A DNA stretch of 57,941 nt, from the NCBI GenBank assembly GCA_023375785.1, contig SZWC01004789.1, forward strand, positions 8,978-66,918. The letters run 5' to 3'. Numbering within the stretch: position 1 is the first letter of the stretch; each line of letters starts with the position of its first letter. This DNA is from Penium margaritaceum (taxonomy: Eukaryota > Streptophyta > Zygnematophyceae > Desmidiales > Peniaceae). The notes beneath the pieces are model-generated. The model saw only the letters and a program-made list of their open reading frames with translations, was not told the origin of the DNA and made no database searches. Shown here in pieces: positions 36,301-47,900 of the stretch. The translations under genes and the position numbers were made by a program.

Positions 36301-36978
36301 TAGTTGCGCCCTAGTTGCACCCTAGTTGGACACTAGCTAAGCTCTAGTTGCATCCTTGTTACGCCCTAGTTGTGTCCTACTTGAATCCTAGTTGCATCCT
36401 ACTTGCGTCTTACTTGCATCCTAGTAACTCTCTTGTTGTCCCTCAGTTTGACACTAGCTACTTCCTAGTTGCGCCCTAGTTGTGTCCTAGTTGCACCCTA
36501 ATTGTACCTTAGTTGTACCCTAGTTGCACCCTAGTTGTGCCTTAGTTGGGTACTAGCTATGCCCATGTTGCGCCCTAGTTGTGTCCTAGTTGCGTCCTAC
36601 TTGAGCCCTAGGTACGCCTTACTTTCATCCTTCTTGCACCCTAGTTATGCCCTAGTTACATCCTTGTTTCGCCTTAGTTGCGTCCTACTTGTGCCCTAGT
36701 TGCACCCTAGCTGCACCCTAGGTGTGTCCTAGTTGTGCCCTATTTGCGCCCTACTTTTGTACTACTTACGTCCACGATGCGCCCTAGTTGTACCCTACTT
36801 ATGCCTCGGTTGGGCACTAGCTACGCCCTAGTTGGGCCGTACCTTCACCCTAGTTACACCCTCATTTCACCCTTGTTGTACCCCAAATACGCCCTAGTTG
36901 CACCCTAGTTGCGCCCTTGTTGCGCCCTTGTTACATCCTACTTGCATCCTATTTTCCTCCTACTTGCACCCTAATTGT
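33316..36978 (+). repeat. 11-bp satellite array, segment B
   Basis: The same unit and orientation as segment A resume after the retrotransposon, so A and B were one array before the insertion. Exact local duplications occur, for example near 34270/34370 (99 bp) and 35281/35402 (121 bp). The segment ends abruptly after CCTAATTGT at 36970-36978. The frames at 33871-34086 and 34468-34698 are repeat translations. Confidence 0.96.
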
Positions 36979-37750
36979 CATTTATAACTAGTCACCCCTG
37001 ATCCATACACTCTCAAATAAGTGAACAACGTTGAATCACATGGAGAGGTTGTTTCTAGGAAGTAGAGCTATAAAATTCCATAGTTTCTAAGAAGTTTCTA
37101 GACTCCCTACTTAAGCATGTGGAATTGTGAAGAGGTTCTTTAGAAGCTTCCATGAAATCTACTCAAATTGAAAACAACGAAGAAAGCCTTCCAGTAAAAT
37201 CTCACCTTGGAAAAAAACCAAGTTTGCAACGTAAGACCTACATGGGACTGTATAATTGTTCTGGTTACTTTTGTCCATGGAAATCTGTTACATTTTTGTA
37301 CTTCTGTTTGCCGAAGAATATTTCCAACCGCGAACACATGGATGCATTTCGCTTTGACAATAGCGTATAATTTCCACGCTTCTTTGGAAGTTGCGAGCGA
37401 CCTCGCACCTTGACACACACGAAACACGGGCGACGGGGTGCCCCCCATTTTCTCCACTTTGACGTTAGATGCGTCGAGGCAACCAGTTGAACAACCAAAT
37501 ATGGAAGAAATAGGGTGCAAATACCAACCCTACACCTTTCTCGATCGGCTGATGGTAGGTCAAATCCCTAGACTGCATGTCGTAATCCTGCTGTTCGTTA
37601 AATCGATCGGACGATGCAAAAGTTTTGTCTCGTTTCTCTATAAAACCTATCTAGCGAGACCGCTGTGACAAAATCGCAAATTGATGGAACAGTTGACAAA
37701 ACGGAATGGCGGAAGGATGCAACGCCATCTTATTTGTCAAGCCAATGCCT

Positions 37751-37857
37751 AATTCGATCGGAATGAGAGAAAAATACCGAATAGACCAGATATTCAAAAA
37801 GAAAACATGAGAAAAGATGTGGTCCATCCAGTCAGATTCTCTCGTTCCGATCGAATT
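37751..37857. repeat. 21-bp inverted repeat with 65-bp spacer
   Basis: The left arm at 37751-37771 (AATTCGATCGGAATGAGAGA plus A) and right arm at 37837-37857 are reverse complements with one mismatch. The arms could form a cruciform or RNA stem. The motif CGATCGG also appears alone nearby, at about 37540 and 37609. Confidence 0.85.
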
Positions 37858-37880
37858 TCTAGCGCATTTATCGGAGCGAT

Positions 37881-37911
37881 GAGATGTTTGATCCTGCAAT
37901 AGAAACATCTC
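37881..37911. repeat. Perfect 9-bp hairpin with 13-base loop
   Basis: GAGATGTTT (37881-37889) pairs with AAACATCTC (37903-37911). It follows the larger inverted repeat by about 25 bases. Function unknown. Confidence 0.7.
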
Positions 37912-38140
37912 GCTTCGCGTTTGTGGTCTTACGAAAACGACAAATGTCTAGTTCATGGATCCAGGTAGGTCGCAGTATTGCTACGTTCATTTTATTTAGA
38001 ATAAACGAGACCCTATATGATCGACAACAATCAATCGTATCTTCTTCTGTGCTGAGGTGGAACCTTCCGGCCTTCGGATGTTGGCGGATCACTAGTGTAC
38101 TTCGAAACCAACTGTCCACACAACCTTCAGTACAGTTGCC

Positions 38141-38224
38141 CATACATTCGTCCAATACAAATTTTGCTTTCGGGGGGGNCCCCCCCCCCCTCGTTACGGG
38201 AAAAGTGTATTGGGCGAATGTATG
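38141..38224. repeat. Inverted repeat around a G7-N-C11 junction
   Basis: CATACATTCGTCCAATACA (38141-38159) and TGTATTGGGCGAATGTATG (38206-38224) are reverse complements with one mismatch. Between them lies a run of seven G, an N at 38179 and eleven C. On the minus strand the right arm runs into AATACACTTTTCCC, which resembles the 151-bp satellite downstream. Either a real palindrome or a false join between inverted contigs. Confidence 0.75.
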
Positions 38225-39090
38225 AGCGAGTGTACAAGATGATGTATGCACGCTCGTGAAAGAAAATACACAAGTGATATCGATGACGTCGATATCCAGG
38301 AAGGTTCCCATTACACGAGGAATGTGAATGCTCCCGGACGAGCAGCAAATACAAGAAAACACTCAAACAACGTACATATGAAGGACGTGTTTCTGGATCG
38401 AGGGTCGCAATACTAGGGGAATGTTTCAAAAGCCATTGAGTTCGAGCTCGATGTGACTAAACACAAAAAATCTTTTCATAACAAAGAGAGAAAATCACTC
38501 ACAAACTCGAAACATTATCAGCTGATTTCGATGGTTACAATCGGATGCGACATAAAACACCGGTGACCAGGATTCTCCGAAGGAAAAGTCGGAGGTTTGC
38601 TCTTTCTGTTTGATTGCTCAACGTCCTCACCGTCAACCACACTATTCCTCGTCGGCCACAACTGAAAAACCTTTTGTTTGCACACAATTTCTTCGCATAA
38701 CGTAATAGTTCATCTGGTCACCTTCCTCTTCAAGTGAAAACAAGACCTTATCACTTGTCTGTCGACTAGCCATTACAAAAAACGGCGTTCGCGCGTGTAC
38801 TCGTCCACAGATCATCGCGTGTTATCACACATCATGAGTTCAAGGTCTTCAAAGGGTTTCAGAATCAACTGAACATTTGGAACCAAACTATGTCAATCTA
38901 AAAGCAAGGACTAGGGTACGCTAGTGTTTACTCAGTCAACTACACAAGTAGAAAATTTCAGAAAAAAAAATCCCAGAACCTAAATACCCATGATTTTTAA
39001 CTTTTACTAAAACTTAGAAACGGGTGGCTAACGTACTACACTAGTGTACAAATATGATACACAAGTTAGATGACTAGAATACACTACCCC

Positions 39091-40449
39091 ATACACTTGC
39101 CCCATACACTTTTCCCACTTCCCACCCCCCCTCCTCCCCTCCCTGTCAGTGACCACTCACACCAAGAAAGACTTCCACCTATACAATACACATGTGTGTT
39201 AATATGATACACTCACCACCTACACAGTGATACACGACCCCATACACTTGCCCCATACACTTTTCCCACTTCCCACCCCCCCTCCTCCCCTCCCTGTCAG
39301 TGACCACTCACACCAAGAAAGACTTCCACCTATACAATACACATGTGTGTTAATATGATACACTCACCACCTACACAGTGATACACGACCCCATACACTT
39401 GCCCCATACACTTTTCCCACTTCCCACCCCCCCTCCTCCCCTCCCTGTCAGTGACCACTCACACCAAGAAAGACTTCCACCTATACAATACACATGTGTG
39501 TTAATATGATACACTCACCACCTACACAGTGATACACGACCCCATACACTTGCCCCATACACTTTTCCCACTTCCCACCCCCCCTCCTCCCCTCCCTGTC
39601 AGTGACCACTCACACCAAGAAAGACTTCCACCTATACAATACACATGTGTGTTAATATGATACACTCACCACCTACACAGTGATACACGACCCCATACAC
39701 TTGCCCCATACACTTTTCCCACTTCCCACCCCCCCTCCTCCCCTCCCTGTCAGTGACCACTCACACCAAGAAAGACTTCCACCTATACAATACACATGTG
39801 TGTTAATATGATACACTCACCACCTACACAGTGATACACGACCCCATACACTTGCCCCATACACTTTTCCCACTTCCCACCCCCCCTCCTCCCCTCCCTG
39901 TCAGTGACCACTCACACCAAGAAAGACTTCCACCTATACAATACACATGTGTGTTAATATGATACACTCACCACCTACACAGTGATACACGACCCCATAC
40001 ACTTGCCCCATACACTTTTCCCACTTCCCACCCCCCCTCCTCCCCTCCCTGTCAGTGACCACTCACACCAAGAAAGACTTCCACCTATACAATACACATG
40101 TGTGTTAATATGATACACTCACCACCTACACAGTGATACACGACCCCATACACTTGCCCCATACACTTTTCCCACTTCCCACCCCCCCTCCTCCCCTCCC
40201 TGTCAGTGACCACTCACACCAAGAAAGACTTCCACCTATACAATACACATGTGTGTTAATATGATACACTCACCACCTACACAGTGATACACGACCCCAT
40301 ACACTTGCCCCATACACTTTTCCCACTTCCCACCCCCCCTCCTCCCCTCCCTGTCAGTGACCACTCACACCAAGAAAGACTTCCACCTATACAATACACA
40401 TGTGTGTTAATATGATACACTCACCACCTAGACAGTGATACACTACCCC
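39091..40449 (+). repeat. 151-bp satellite, nine tandem monomers
   Basis: Monomers begin (ATACACTTGCCCC) at 39091, 39242, 39393, 39544, 39695, 39846, 39997, 40148 and 40299. The copies look identical except for the end of the last. Each has several ATACAC motifs, a pyrimidine tract of about 30 bases (first copy about 39114-39144) whose minus strand carries four or more G-runs, and the palindrome ACACATGTGT. Near-identity implies recent amplification or active homogenisation. Confidence 0.97.
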
Positions 40450-40640
40450 ATACACTCACCTCATACACTTTTCCCCCCCAGCCCCCCCCCCCCTCCCGAA
40501 AGGCCCACTACACTCCTGTGGCCCTCACACACATGAACTTGTAGCATACCACAAGACACGTGTATACATTTTTTTTTGGAGTGTATACATTTCATACACA
40601 AGTCTTTGATCTACAATACACTAGCCCATACAAAGGACAG
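40450..40640 (+). repeat. Diverged 151-bp satellite copy at the array's right edge
   Basis: Starts ATACACTCACCTCATACAC, then long C-runs, then ACAC-rich sequence with no precise monomer structure. It is recognisably the same family but decayed. Confidence 0.7.
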
Positions 40641-41010
40641 AGGTCTTAAAAGACGTTATCTATGAGGACCGTACATCCATTTATAAGAAAGGGAGTTTTT
40701 TAAGGATATTTCATGGTTAAAGTTCGTAAACAGTGGCCATTACTTACCTTTAAGATTATAGACATAAAAAATCTAACACTACAATGGAACTTTCACCAAA
40801 CGTTTACAAGTTGTATTACTCGAAGATAGATATTAGCAATGGCTATGACTTTTGACTCATCAGAATCCATTTCAAAACCATGAAAACCATTGGAAGAGCT
40901 AACCGTTTGTGGTAAGGATCGCAAAATTCAAAGATCGAACTCTACAACATGTTAAGCACATGTAAAAATATGTTATGATTTAAAAAACACTAAGCTTTTC
41001 AATGCCCTCT
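40641..41010. other. Unassigned AT-rich spacer
   Basis: About 370 bases of AT-rich sequence between homogeneous and diverged satellite copies. No open frame or motif is recognised. Confidence 0.5.
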
Positions 41011-41407
41011 CCCCCCTCTACCTATCAATGATCACTCACACGAAGGAAGAAATCCAACTACACAATACACATGTGTATGTATACCATACACTACCCATAC
41101 ACTTACCTCATACAAATTTTCCACCTCCGCCCCTCTCTTCCCCTCCCTATCAGTGATCACTCACACAAAGAAAGACTTCCACCTACACAATACACATGTG
41201 TATTAATATGATACACTCACCACGTAGAAAGTGATTCACTACCCCATACACTTGCCCCATACACTTTTCCCACCCCCGTCCTCCCCTCCTTGTCAGTGAA
41301 CATTGACACCAAGAAAGACTTCTACCTACACAACACACTTGTGTACTTATATGATACAATCACCACCTAAACATTGATACACTACCCCATACACTTGCCC
41401 CATACAC
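41011..41407 (+). repeat. Three diverged 151-bp satellite monomers
   Basis: Around 41011-41090, 41090-41250 and 41250-41407 the same elements recur (CATACACTT, a pyrimidine tract, TATCAGTGA or TGTCAGTGA, AAGAAAGACTTC, ACACATGTGT) with many substitutions, shorter pyrimidine tracts and monomers near 145 bp. The series runs into the N gap. Confidence 0.88.
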
Positions 41408-41860
41408 NNNNNNNNNNNNNNNNNNNNNNNNNNNNNNNNNNNNNNNNNNNNNNNNNNNNNNNNNNNNNNNNNNNNNNNNNNNNNNNNNNNNNNNNNNNNN
41501 NNNNNNNNNNNNNNNNNNNNNNNNNNNNNNNNNNNNNNNNNNNNNNNNNNNNNNNNNNNNNNNNNNNNNNNNNNNNNNNNNNNNNNNNNNNNNNNNNNNN
41601 NNNNNNNNNNNNNNNNNNNNNNNNNNNNNNNNNNNNNNNNNNNNNNNNNNNNNNNNNNNNNNNNNNNNNNNNNNNNNNNNNNNNNNNNNNNNNNNNNNNN
41701 NNNNNNNNNNNNNNNNNNNNNNNNNNNNNNNNNNNNNNNNNNNNNNNNNNNNNNNNNNNNNNNNNNNNNNNNNNNNNNNNNNNNNNNNNNNNNNNNNNNN
41801 NNNNNNNNNNNNNNNNNNNNNNNNNNNNNNNNNNNNNNNNNNNNNNNNNNNNNNNNNNNN
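41408..41860. other. Assembly gap of 453 N
   Basis: All bases are N. The gap opens within a satellite monomer (CCCCATACAC) and closes within one (CCCCTCCCCTCCCTGTCAGT). The missing sequence is very probably more 151-bp satellite of unknown true length. The long frames across it are meaningless. Confidence 0.95.
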
Positions 41861-41985
41861 CCCCCTCCCCTCCCTGTCAGTGACCACTCACACCAAGGAA
41901 GACGACCAAGAAACTACCATGTGAATACAAGTAAGCTAATACAGAGGTCTACGTGTGTATAAAAGGACATCAATTAACTATACCT
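41861..41985 (+). repeat. Last partial 151-bp monomer and island right end
   Basis: Satellite sequence continues to about 41905, then about 80 bases of unassigned sequence lead to the edge at 41985, where the 11-bp array restarts. Confidence 0.7.
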
Positions 41986-44900
41986 CCTAATTGTGTCCTA
42001 GTTACACCTAAGTTGCGCCCTAGTTGCACCCTAGTTGTGCCCTTGTTGCATCCTAGTTACACCCTAGTTGTACCCTAGTTGTACCATACTTGCATCCTAG
42101 TTTCACCCTAGTTACTCCCTTGTTGTGCCCTGGTTACGTCCTAGTTGTGCACTAGTTGTGTCGTACTTGCATCCTATATGTACCCTTGTTACGTCCTAGT
42201 TGCACCCTAGTTACACCCTACTCACTAACTAGCTGCGACTTCGTTGCGCCCTAGTTGCGCCCTGGTTGTGTCCTAGTTGCGTCCTGGTTCTACACTAGTT
42301 GTGTCCCATTTGTGTCCTAGTTACACCCTAGTTGTGCCCTAGTTGCGCCCTGGTTGTGTCCTAGTTGCGTCCTGGTTCTACACTAGTTGTGTCCCATTTG
42401 TGTCCTAGTTACACCCTAGTTGTGCCCTAGTTACACCCTACTTGGACCCTACTTGCGTCCTAGTTGCGCCCTAGTTGTGCCCTACTAGTGCCATAGTTGT
42501 GCCCTAGTTGCGTCCTAGTTGCGTCCTACCTGCGCCCTACTTGCCCCCGAGTTGCGCCCTACTTGCGTCCTAGTTGCGCCCTAGTTGTGCCCTACTAGTG
42601 CCATAGTTGTGCCCTAGTTGCGTCCTAGTTGCGTCCTACCTGCGCCCTACTTGCCCCCGAGTTGCGCCCTACTTGTACCCCACTTGCGTCCAAGTTGCGC
42701 CCTAAAGGCGTCCTAGTTGCGCCCTGCTTGTGCCCTCGTTGCGCCCTATTTGCATCCTAGTTGCGCCCTACTTGTACCCCACTTGCGTCCAAGTTGCGCC
42801 CTAAAGGCGTCCTAGTTGCGCCCTGCTTGTGCCCTCGTTGCGCCCTATTTGCATCCTAGTTGCGCCCTAGTTACATCCTGGTTGCGTCCTATTTGCGCCC
42901 TACTTGCGTCCTAGTTGCGCCCTAGTCACGCCCTACTTGCGCCCTACTTGCACCCTAGTTGCGCCTTAGTTGCACCCTACTAGCGTCCAAGTTGGATCCT
43001 AGTTGCGTCCTACATGCGCCCTACTTGTATCCACGTTGTGCCCTACTTGTACCCTAGTTACGCCCTAGTTACACCTTACTTGCACCCTAGGTACGCCCTA
43101 GTTATGCCCTACTTGTACCCTAGTTACGCCCTCATTGCACCCTAGTTGCATGATAGTTGTGCCTTAGTTGTGTTCTAGTTGCGCCTCAGTTGCGCCCTAC
43201 TTACGCCCTAGTTGCATCCTTGTTGCGTCCTAGTTGTGCCTCTGTTGGATACTAGCTATGCCCTAGTTGCGCCCTAGTTGCGCTATACTTGCACCCCACT
43301 TGCGCCCTACTTGCGCCCTAGTTGTGCCCTAGTTGCACCCTAGTTGCGCCCTAGTTGTGCCCTGCTTGCGCCCTAGTTGGGTACTAGCTACGCCTTAGAT
43401 GCGCCCTAGTTGCACCCTAGTTGTGCCCTAGTTCCACACTTCTTGCGCCCTACTTGAGGCCTAGTTGTACCCCAGTTTCACCCTAGTTACATCCTACTTG
43501 TGCCCTAGTTACGCCCTAGTTGTGCCCTAGTTGCACCCTAGTCCCACCCTAGTTCCATCCTAGGTACGTCCAACTTGCGCCCTACTTGCACCCGTGTTAC
43601 ACCCTACTTTGGCCCTAATTCATCCTTGTTTCATCCTAGTTGTACCCTGGTTACACCCTAGTTGTGCCCTACTTGCACCCTACTTTCACCCTAGTTGTGT
43701 CCTACTTGCACCCTAGTTTCGCCCTAGTTGCACCCTAGTTGCACCCTAGTTGCGCCCTACTTGCGCCCTAGTTGCGCCCTAGTTGCACTCTAGTTGCACC
43801 CTAGTTGCACCCTAGTTGTGCCGTACTTGTGCCCTACTTACGTCCTAGTTTTACCCTAGTTGCATCCTAGTTGTGTCCTAGTTGCGCCCTTGTTGCACCC
43901 TAGATGCACCCTAGTTGCACCCTAGTTGTGCCGTACTTGTGCCCTACTTACGTCCTAGTTTTACCCTAGTTGCATCCTAGTTGTGTCCTAGTTGCGCCCT
44001 TGTTGCACCCTAGATGCACCCTAGTTGTACCCTAGTTACGCCCTAGTTGTGCCCTACTTGCACCCACGTTACGCCCTAGGTGTGTCCTGATTGCATCCTA
44101 GTTGCGACCTAGTTACGCCCTAGTTGCATCCTACTTGCACCCTAGTTGTGCCCTACTTGCACCCACGTTACGCCCTAGGTGTGTCCTGATTGCATCCTAG
44201 TTGCGACCTAGTTACGCCCTAGTTGCATCCTACTTGCACCCTAGTTGCGTCCTCATTGCGCCCTAGTTACGTCCTAGTTGCCCCCTAGTTGCATCCTAGT
44301 TACGTCCTATTTGCGACCTAGTTGTACCCTAGTTGTGCCCTAGTCGCGCCCTACTTGTGCCCTATTTGTGCCCTACTTGTGCCCTACTTGCACCGTAGTC
44401 GTACCCTTGTTGCGCCCTAGTTGCGTCCTACTTGCACCCTAGTTGCGCCCTAGTTGCACCATATTTATGCTGTAGTCACGCTTTGCTTGCGCCCTACTTG
44501 CGCCATAGTTGCGCCCTCCTTGCACCCTAAATGTGCCCTAGTTATGCCCTAGTTGTTCCCTAGTTGCTCCCTACTTGCACCCAAGTCGCGCTCTAGTTGC
44601 GCCCTAGTTGCACCCTAGTTGTGTCCTAGTTGCGACCTACATGTATCCTACTTGCGTCCTAGTTGTACCCTAGTTGCACCCTAGTTGCATCCTACTTCTG
44701 CCCTAGTTGCGCCCTAGTTGCACCCTAGTTGCACCCTAGTTGTGTCCTAGATGCGCCTTAGGTGCATCCTAGTTATGTCGTACGTGCAACCAACCTACTT
44801 GGTTGCATCCAACCTACTTGCGTCCTTGTTGCACCCTAGTTGCACCATAGTTGTGTCCTACTTGCGTCCTTGTTGCGCCCTATTTACGCCCGAGTTTTAC

Positions 44901-47900
44901 CCTAGTTGTGCCCTAGTTGTGCCCTAGTTGTGCCGTAGTTGTGCCCCCGTGCGTCCTAGTTGCGCCCTTGTTGCGCCCTATTTACGCCCGAGTTTTACCC
45001 TAGTTGTGCCCTAGTTGTGCCCTAGTTGTGCCGTAGTTGTGCCCCCGTGCGTCCTAGTTGCGCCCTTGTTGCACCTTAGTTATTCCATTGCTGCGCCCTA
45101 GATACGCCCTCTTTGTGCCCTTGTTATGCACTAGTTGTATCCTAGTTTCTACCTAGTTACGCCCTAGTTGTACCCTAGTTATAAACTAGTTGTGCCCTAG
45201 TTGTGCCTTAGTTGTACCCCAGTTACGTCCTAGTTGCACCCTAGTTGTGCCCTATTTGCGCTGTACTTGCACCCTCCTTACGCCCTAGTTACACCCTATT
45301 TGTGTCCTATTTGTGTCCTTGTTGCGCCCTATTTGCACCCTAGTTACGTCCTAGTTGCACCCTAGTTGTGCCCTATTTGCGCTGTACTTGCACCCTCCTT
45401 ACGCCCTAGTTACACCCTATTTGTGTCCTATTTGTGTCCTTGTTGCGCCCTATTTGCACCCTAGTTACGTCCTAGTTGCGCCCTAGTTGCGCCCTACTTG
45501 CGTCCTACTTGCACCATACTTGCGCCCCACTTACGCCATAGTTGCGCCCTGAAGGCAGCCTAGTTGTGCCCTGCTTCCACCCTAGTTGCCCCCTAGTTTC
45601 ACCCTAATTGCGCCCTAGTTCTACCCTAGTTGCGCCCTATTTGTGCCCTACTTTGGTCCTAGTTCCACCCTAGTTGCACCCTACTTGCGCCCTACTTGCG
45701 CACTAGTTGCACCCTAGTTGCTCCCTAGTACGGTCCTAGTTGGGCCCTACTTGCGCCCTAGTTGCACCCTGCGTGTGCCCTCCTTGCGCCCTACTTGTGC
45801 CCTAGTTGTACCCTAGTTACACACTAATTGCGCCCTAGTTGCACCTTAGTTGCACCCTCATTGCGCCCTAGTTGCACCCTGCGTGTGCCCTCCTTGCGCC
45901 CTACTTGTGCCCTAGTTGTACCCTAGTTACACACTAATTGCGCCCTAGTTGCACCTTAGTTGCACCCTCATTGCGCCCTAGTTGTGCCTTACTTGCACCC
46001 TAGTTCTGCCCTATTCTTCCCTGGTTACGTGATAGTTGTGCCCTAGTTGTACCCTAGTTTCACCCTAGTTGCGCCTTACTTGCGCCCTAGTTGCACCCTA
46101 GTTGCGCCCTACTTACGCCCTAGTTGCGTCCTAGTTGCACCTCAATTGCGCCCTCCTTGCGTCCTAGTTGCACCCTTGTTGCGTCCTAGTTGCGCCTTAG
46201 TTGGGCACTAGCTATGCCCAAGTTGAACCCTAGTTACACAATATTTGTGCCCTACTTGCGCCCTACTTACACCCTTGTTGCGCCCAAGTTGCGCCCTAGT
46301 TGCGCCCTAGTTGAGCCCAACTTCACCTCAGTTGGGTACTAGCTACACCCTAGATGCGCCCTAGTTGGACCCTAATAGCATCCTATTTGTACCCTAGTTA
46401 AGCCCTAGTTGCACCCTACTTGCGTCCTCCTTGCAACCTAGTTATACCCTAGTTGCGCCCTAGTTGTATCCTAGTTGTGCCCAAGTTATGCCCTAGTTGT
46501 GCCCTCGTAGCACCCTAGTTCCGCCCTAGTTGCACCCTAGTTACGTCCTACTTACGTCCTACTTGCGCCCTTGTTGCGCCCTAGTTGCACCAATGTTGGG
46601 TCCTACTTGTGTCCTTGTTGCGTCCTAGTTGCACCCTAGTTGCACCCTAGTTGTACCCTACTTACGTCCTAATTGCACCCTAGTTGCATCCTACTTACGC
46701 CCTACTTTCGCCCTTGTTGCACCCTAGTTGCGCCCTAGTTGCACCCCGCTTGCATCCAAATTGCACCCTAGTTGCACCCTAGTTGTACCCTACTTACGTC
46801 CTAATTGCACCCTAGTTGCATCCTACTTACGCCCTACTTTCGCCCTTGTTGCACCCTAGTTGCGCCCTAGTTGCACCCCGCTTGCATCCAAATTGCACCC
46901 TAATTGCACCTTAGATGTGCCCTACTTGTACCCTACTTACGCCCTAGTTGCACCCAAGTTGCACCCTAGTTGTACCCTAGTTGCACCCTAGTTGCATCCT
47001 ACTTACGCCCTACTTTCGCCCTTGTTGCACCCTAGTTGCGCCCTAGTTGCACCCCGCTTGCATCCAAATTGCACCCTAATTGCACCTTAGATGTGCCCTA
47101 CTTGTACCCTACTTACGCCCTAGTTGCACCCAAGTTGCACCCTAGTTGTACCCTAGTTGTACCCTTGTTGCGCCATAGATGCACCCAAGTTGCGCCCTAG
47201 TTGCATCCTAGTTGCGCCCTTGTTGCGCCCTTCTTGAGCCCTAGTTGCGCCCTAGTTGCACCCTAGATGCACCCTAGTTGCACCCTAGTTGCACCCTAGT
47301 TGCACCCTAGTTTTGCCCTAGTTGTGCCCTACTTGTGCCGTACCTGTGCCATATGCGGACCCTATTTGCACCCTAGTTGCGCCTCAGTTGGTTACTATTT
47401 ATGCCCTAGTTGCGCCCTAGGTTCGAACTAGTTTTCCGCTAATTACGCCTTAGTTGCACCCTAGTTGCACCCTAGTTGCGCCCTAGTTGCGTCCTAGTTG
47501 CGCCATAGTTGCAGCCTAGCTGCCCTAGCTGTCCCCCTATTGTGTCCTAGTTTCCGCCCTACTTGCGCCCTAGTTGCACCCTCATTGCACCCTAGTTGTG
47601 TCCTAGATGCACCCTAGTTGCGCCATACTTGCTCCTTAGTTACGCCCTAGTTCCGCTAAACTTACGCACTTGTTGCGCCCTAGTTGCGCCTGAGTTGGGC
47701 TCTGCCCTAGTTACACCCTAGATGCGCCCTACTTGCACCCTACTTGCGCCCTACTTGTGCCCTAATTGTACCCTACTTGCACTCTAGTTGCGACCTAGTT
47801 GCGCCCTATTTGCATCCTAGTTGTGCCCTAGTTGTGCCCTAGTTGCGCCTAAGTTGAGCACTAGCTACGCCCTAGTTGCATCATAGTTGCGACCTAGTTG

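Larger units (their letters stand above)
36979..39060. other. Unassigned island sequence left of the 151-bp satellite
   Basis: About 2.1 kb of ordinary-complexity sequence. The longest frames (37140-37520 minus, 37868-38362 minus) have no recognisable domain and overlap frames on the other strand. It contains two inverted-repeat structures and an N, described separately. Confidence 0.5.
36979..41985. mobile_element. 5-kb island interrupting the satellite, flanked by a 9-bp direct repeat
   Basis: The 11-bp array stops after CCTAATTGT (36970-36978) and restarts with CCTAATTGT (41986-41994) in the same orientation. A 9-bp duplication would fit a Mutator-type insertion. I see no convincing terminal inverted repeats (only a faint TATA-NNTA-NT resemblance between the two ends) and no transposase. 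The 9-mer is also a normal variant of the satellite, so chance or recombination is possible. The island contains the 151-bp satellite and the N gap. Confidence 0.4.

Noticed and set aside
37140..37520. 126-residue minus-strand frame in the island
   Set aside because: No domain, overlapping plus-strand frames of similar length, and no splice or start context that favours it.
41360..41887. Frames of 169-175 residues
   Set aside because: They consist almost wholly of unknown residues across the N gap.
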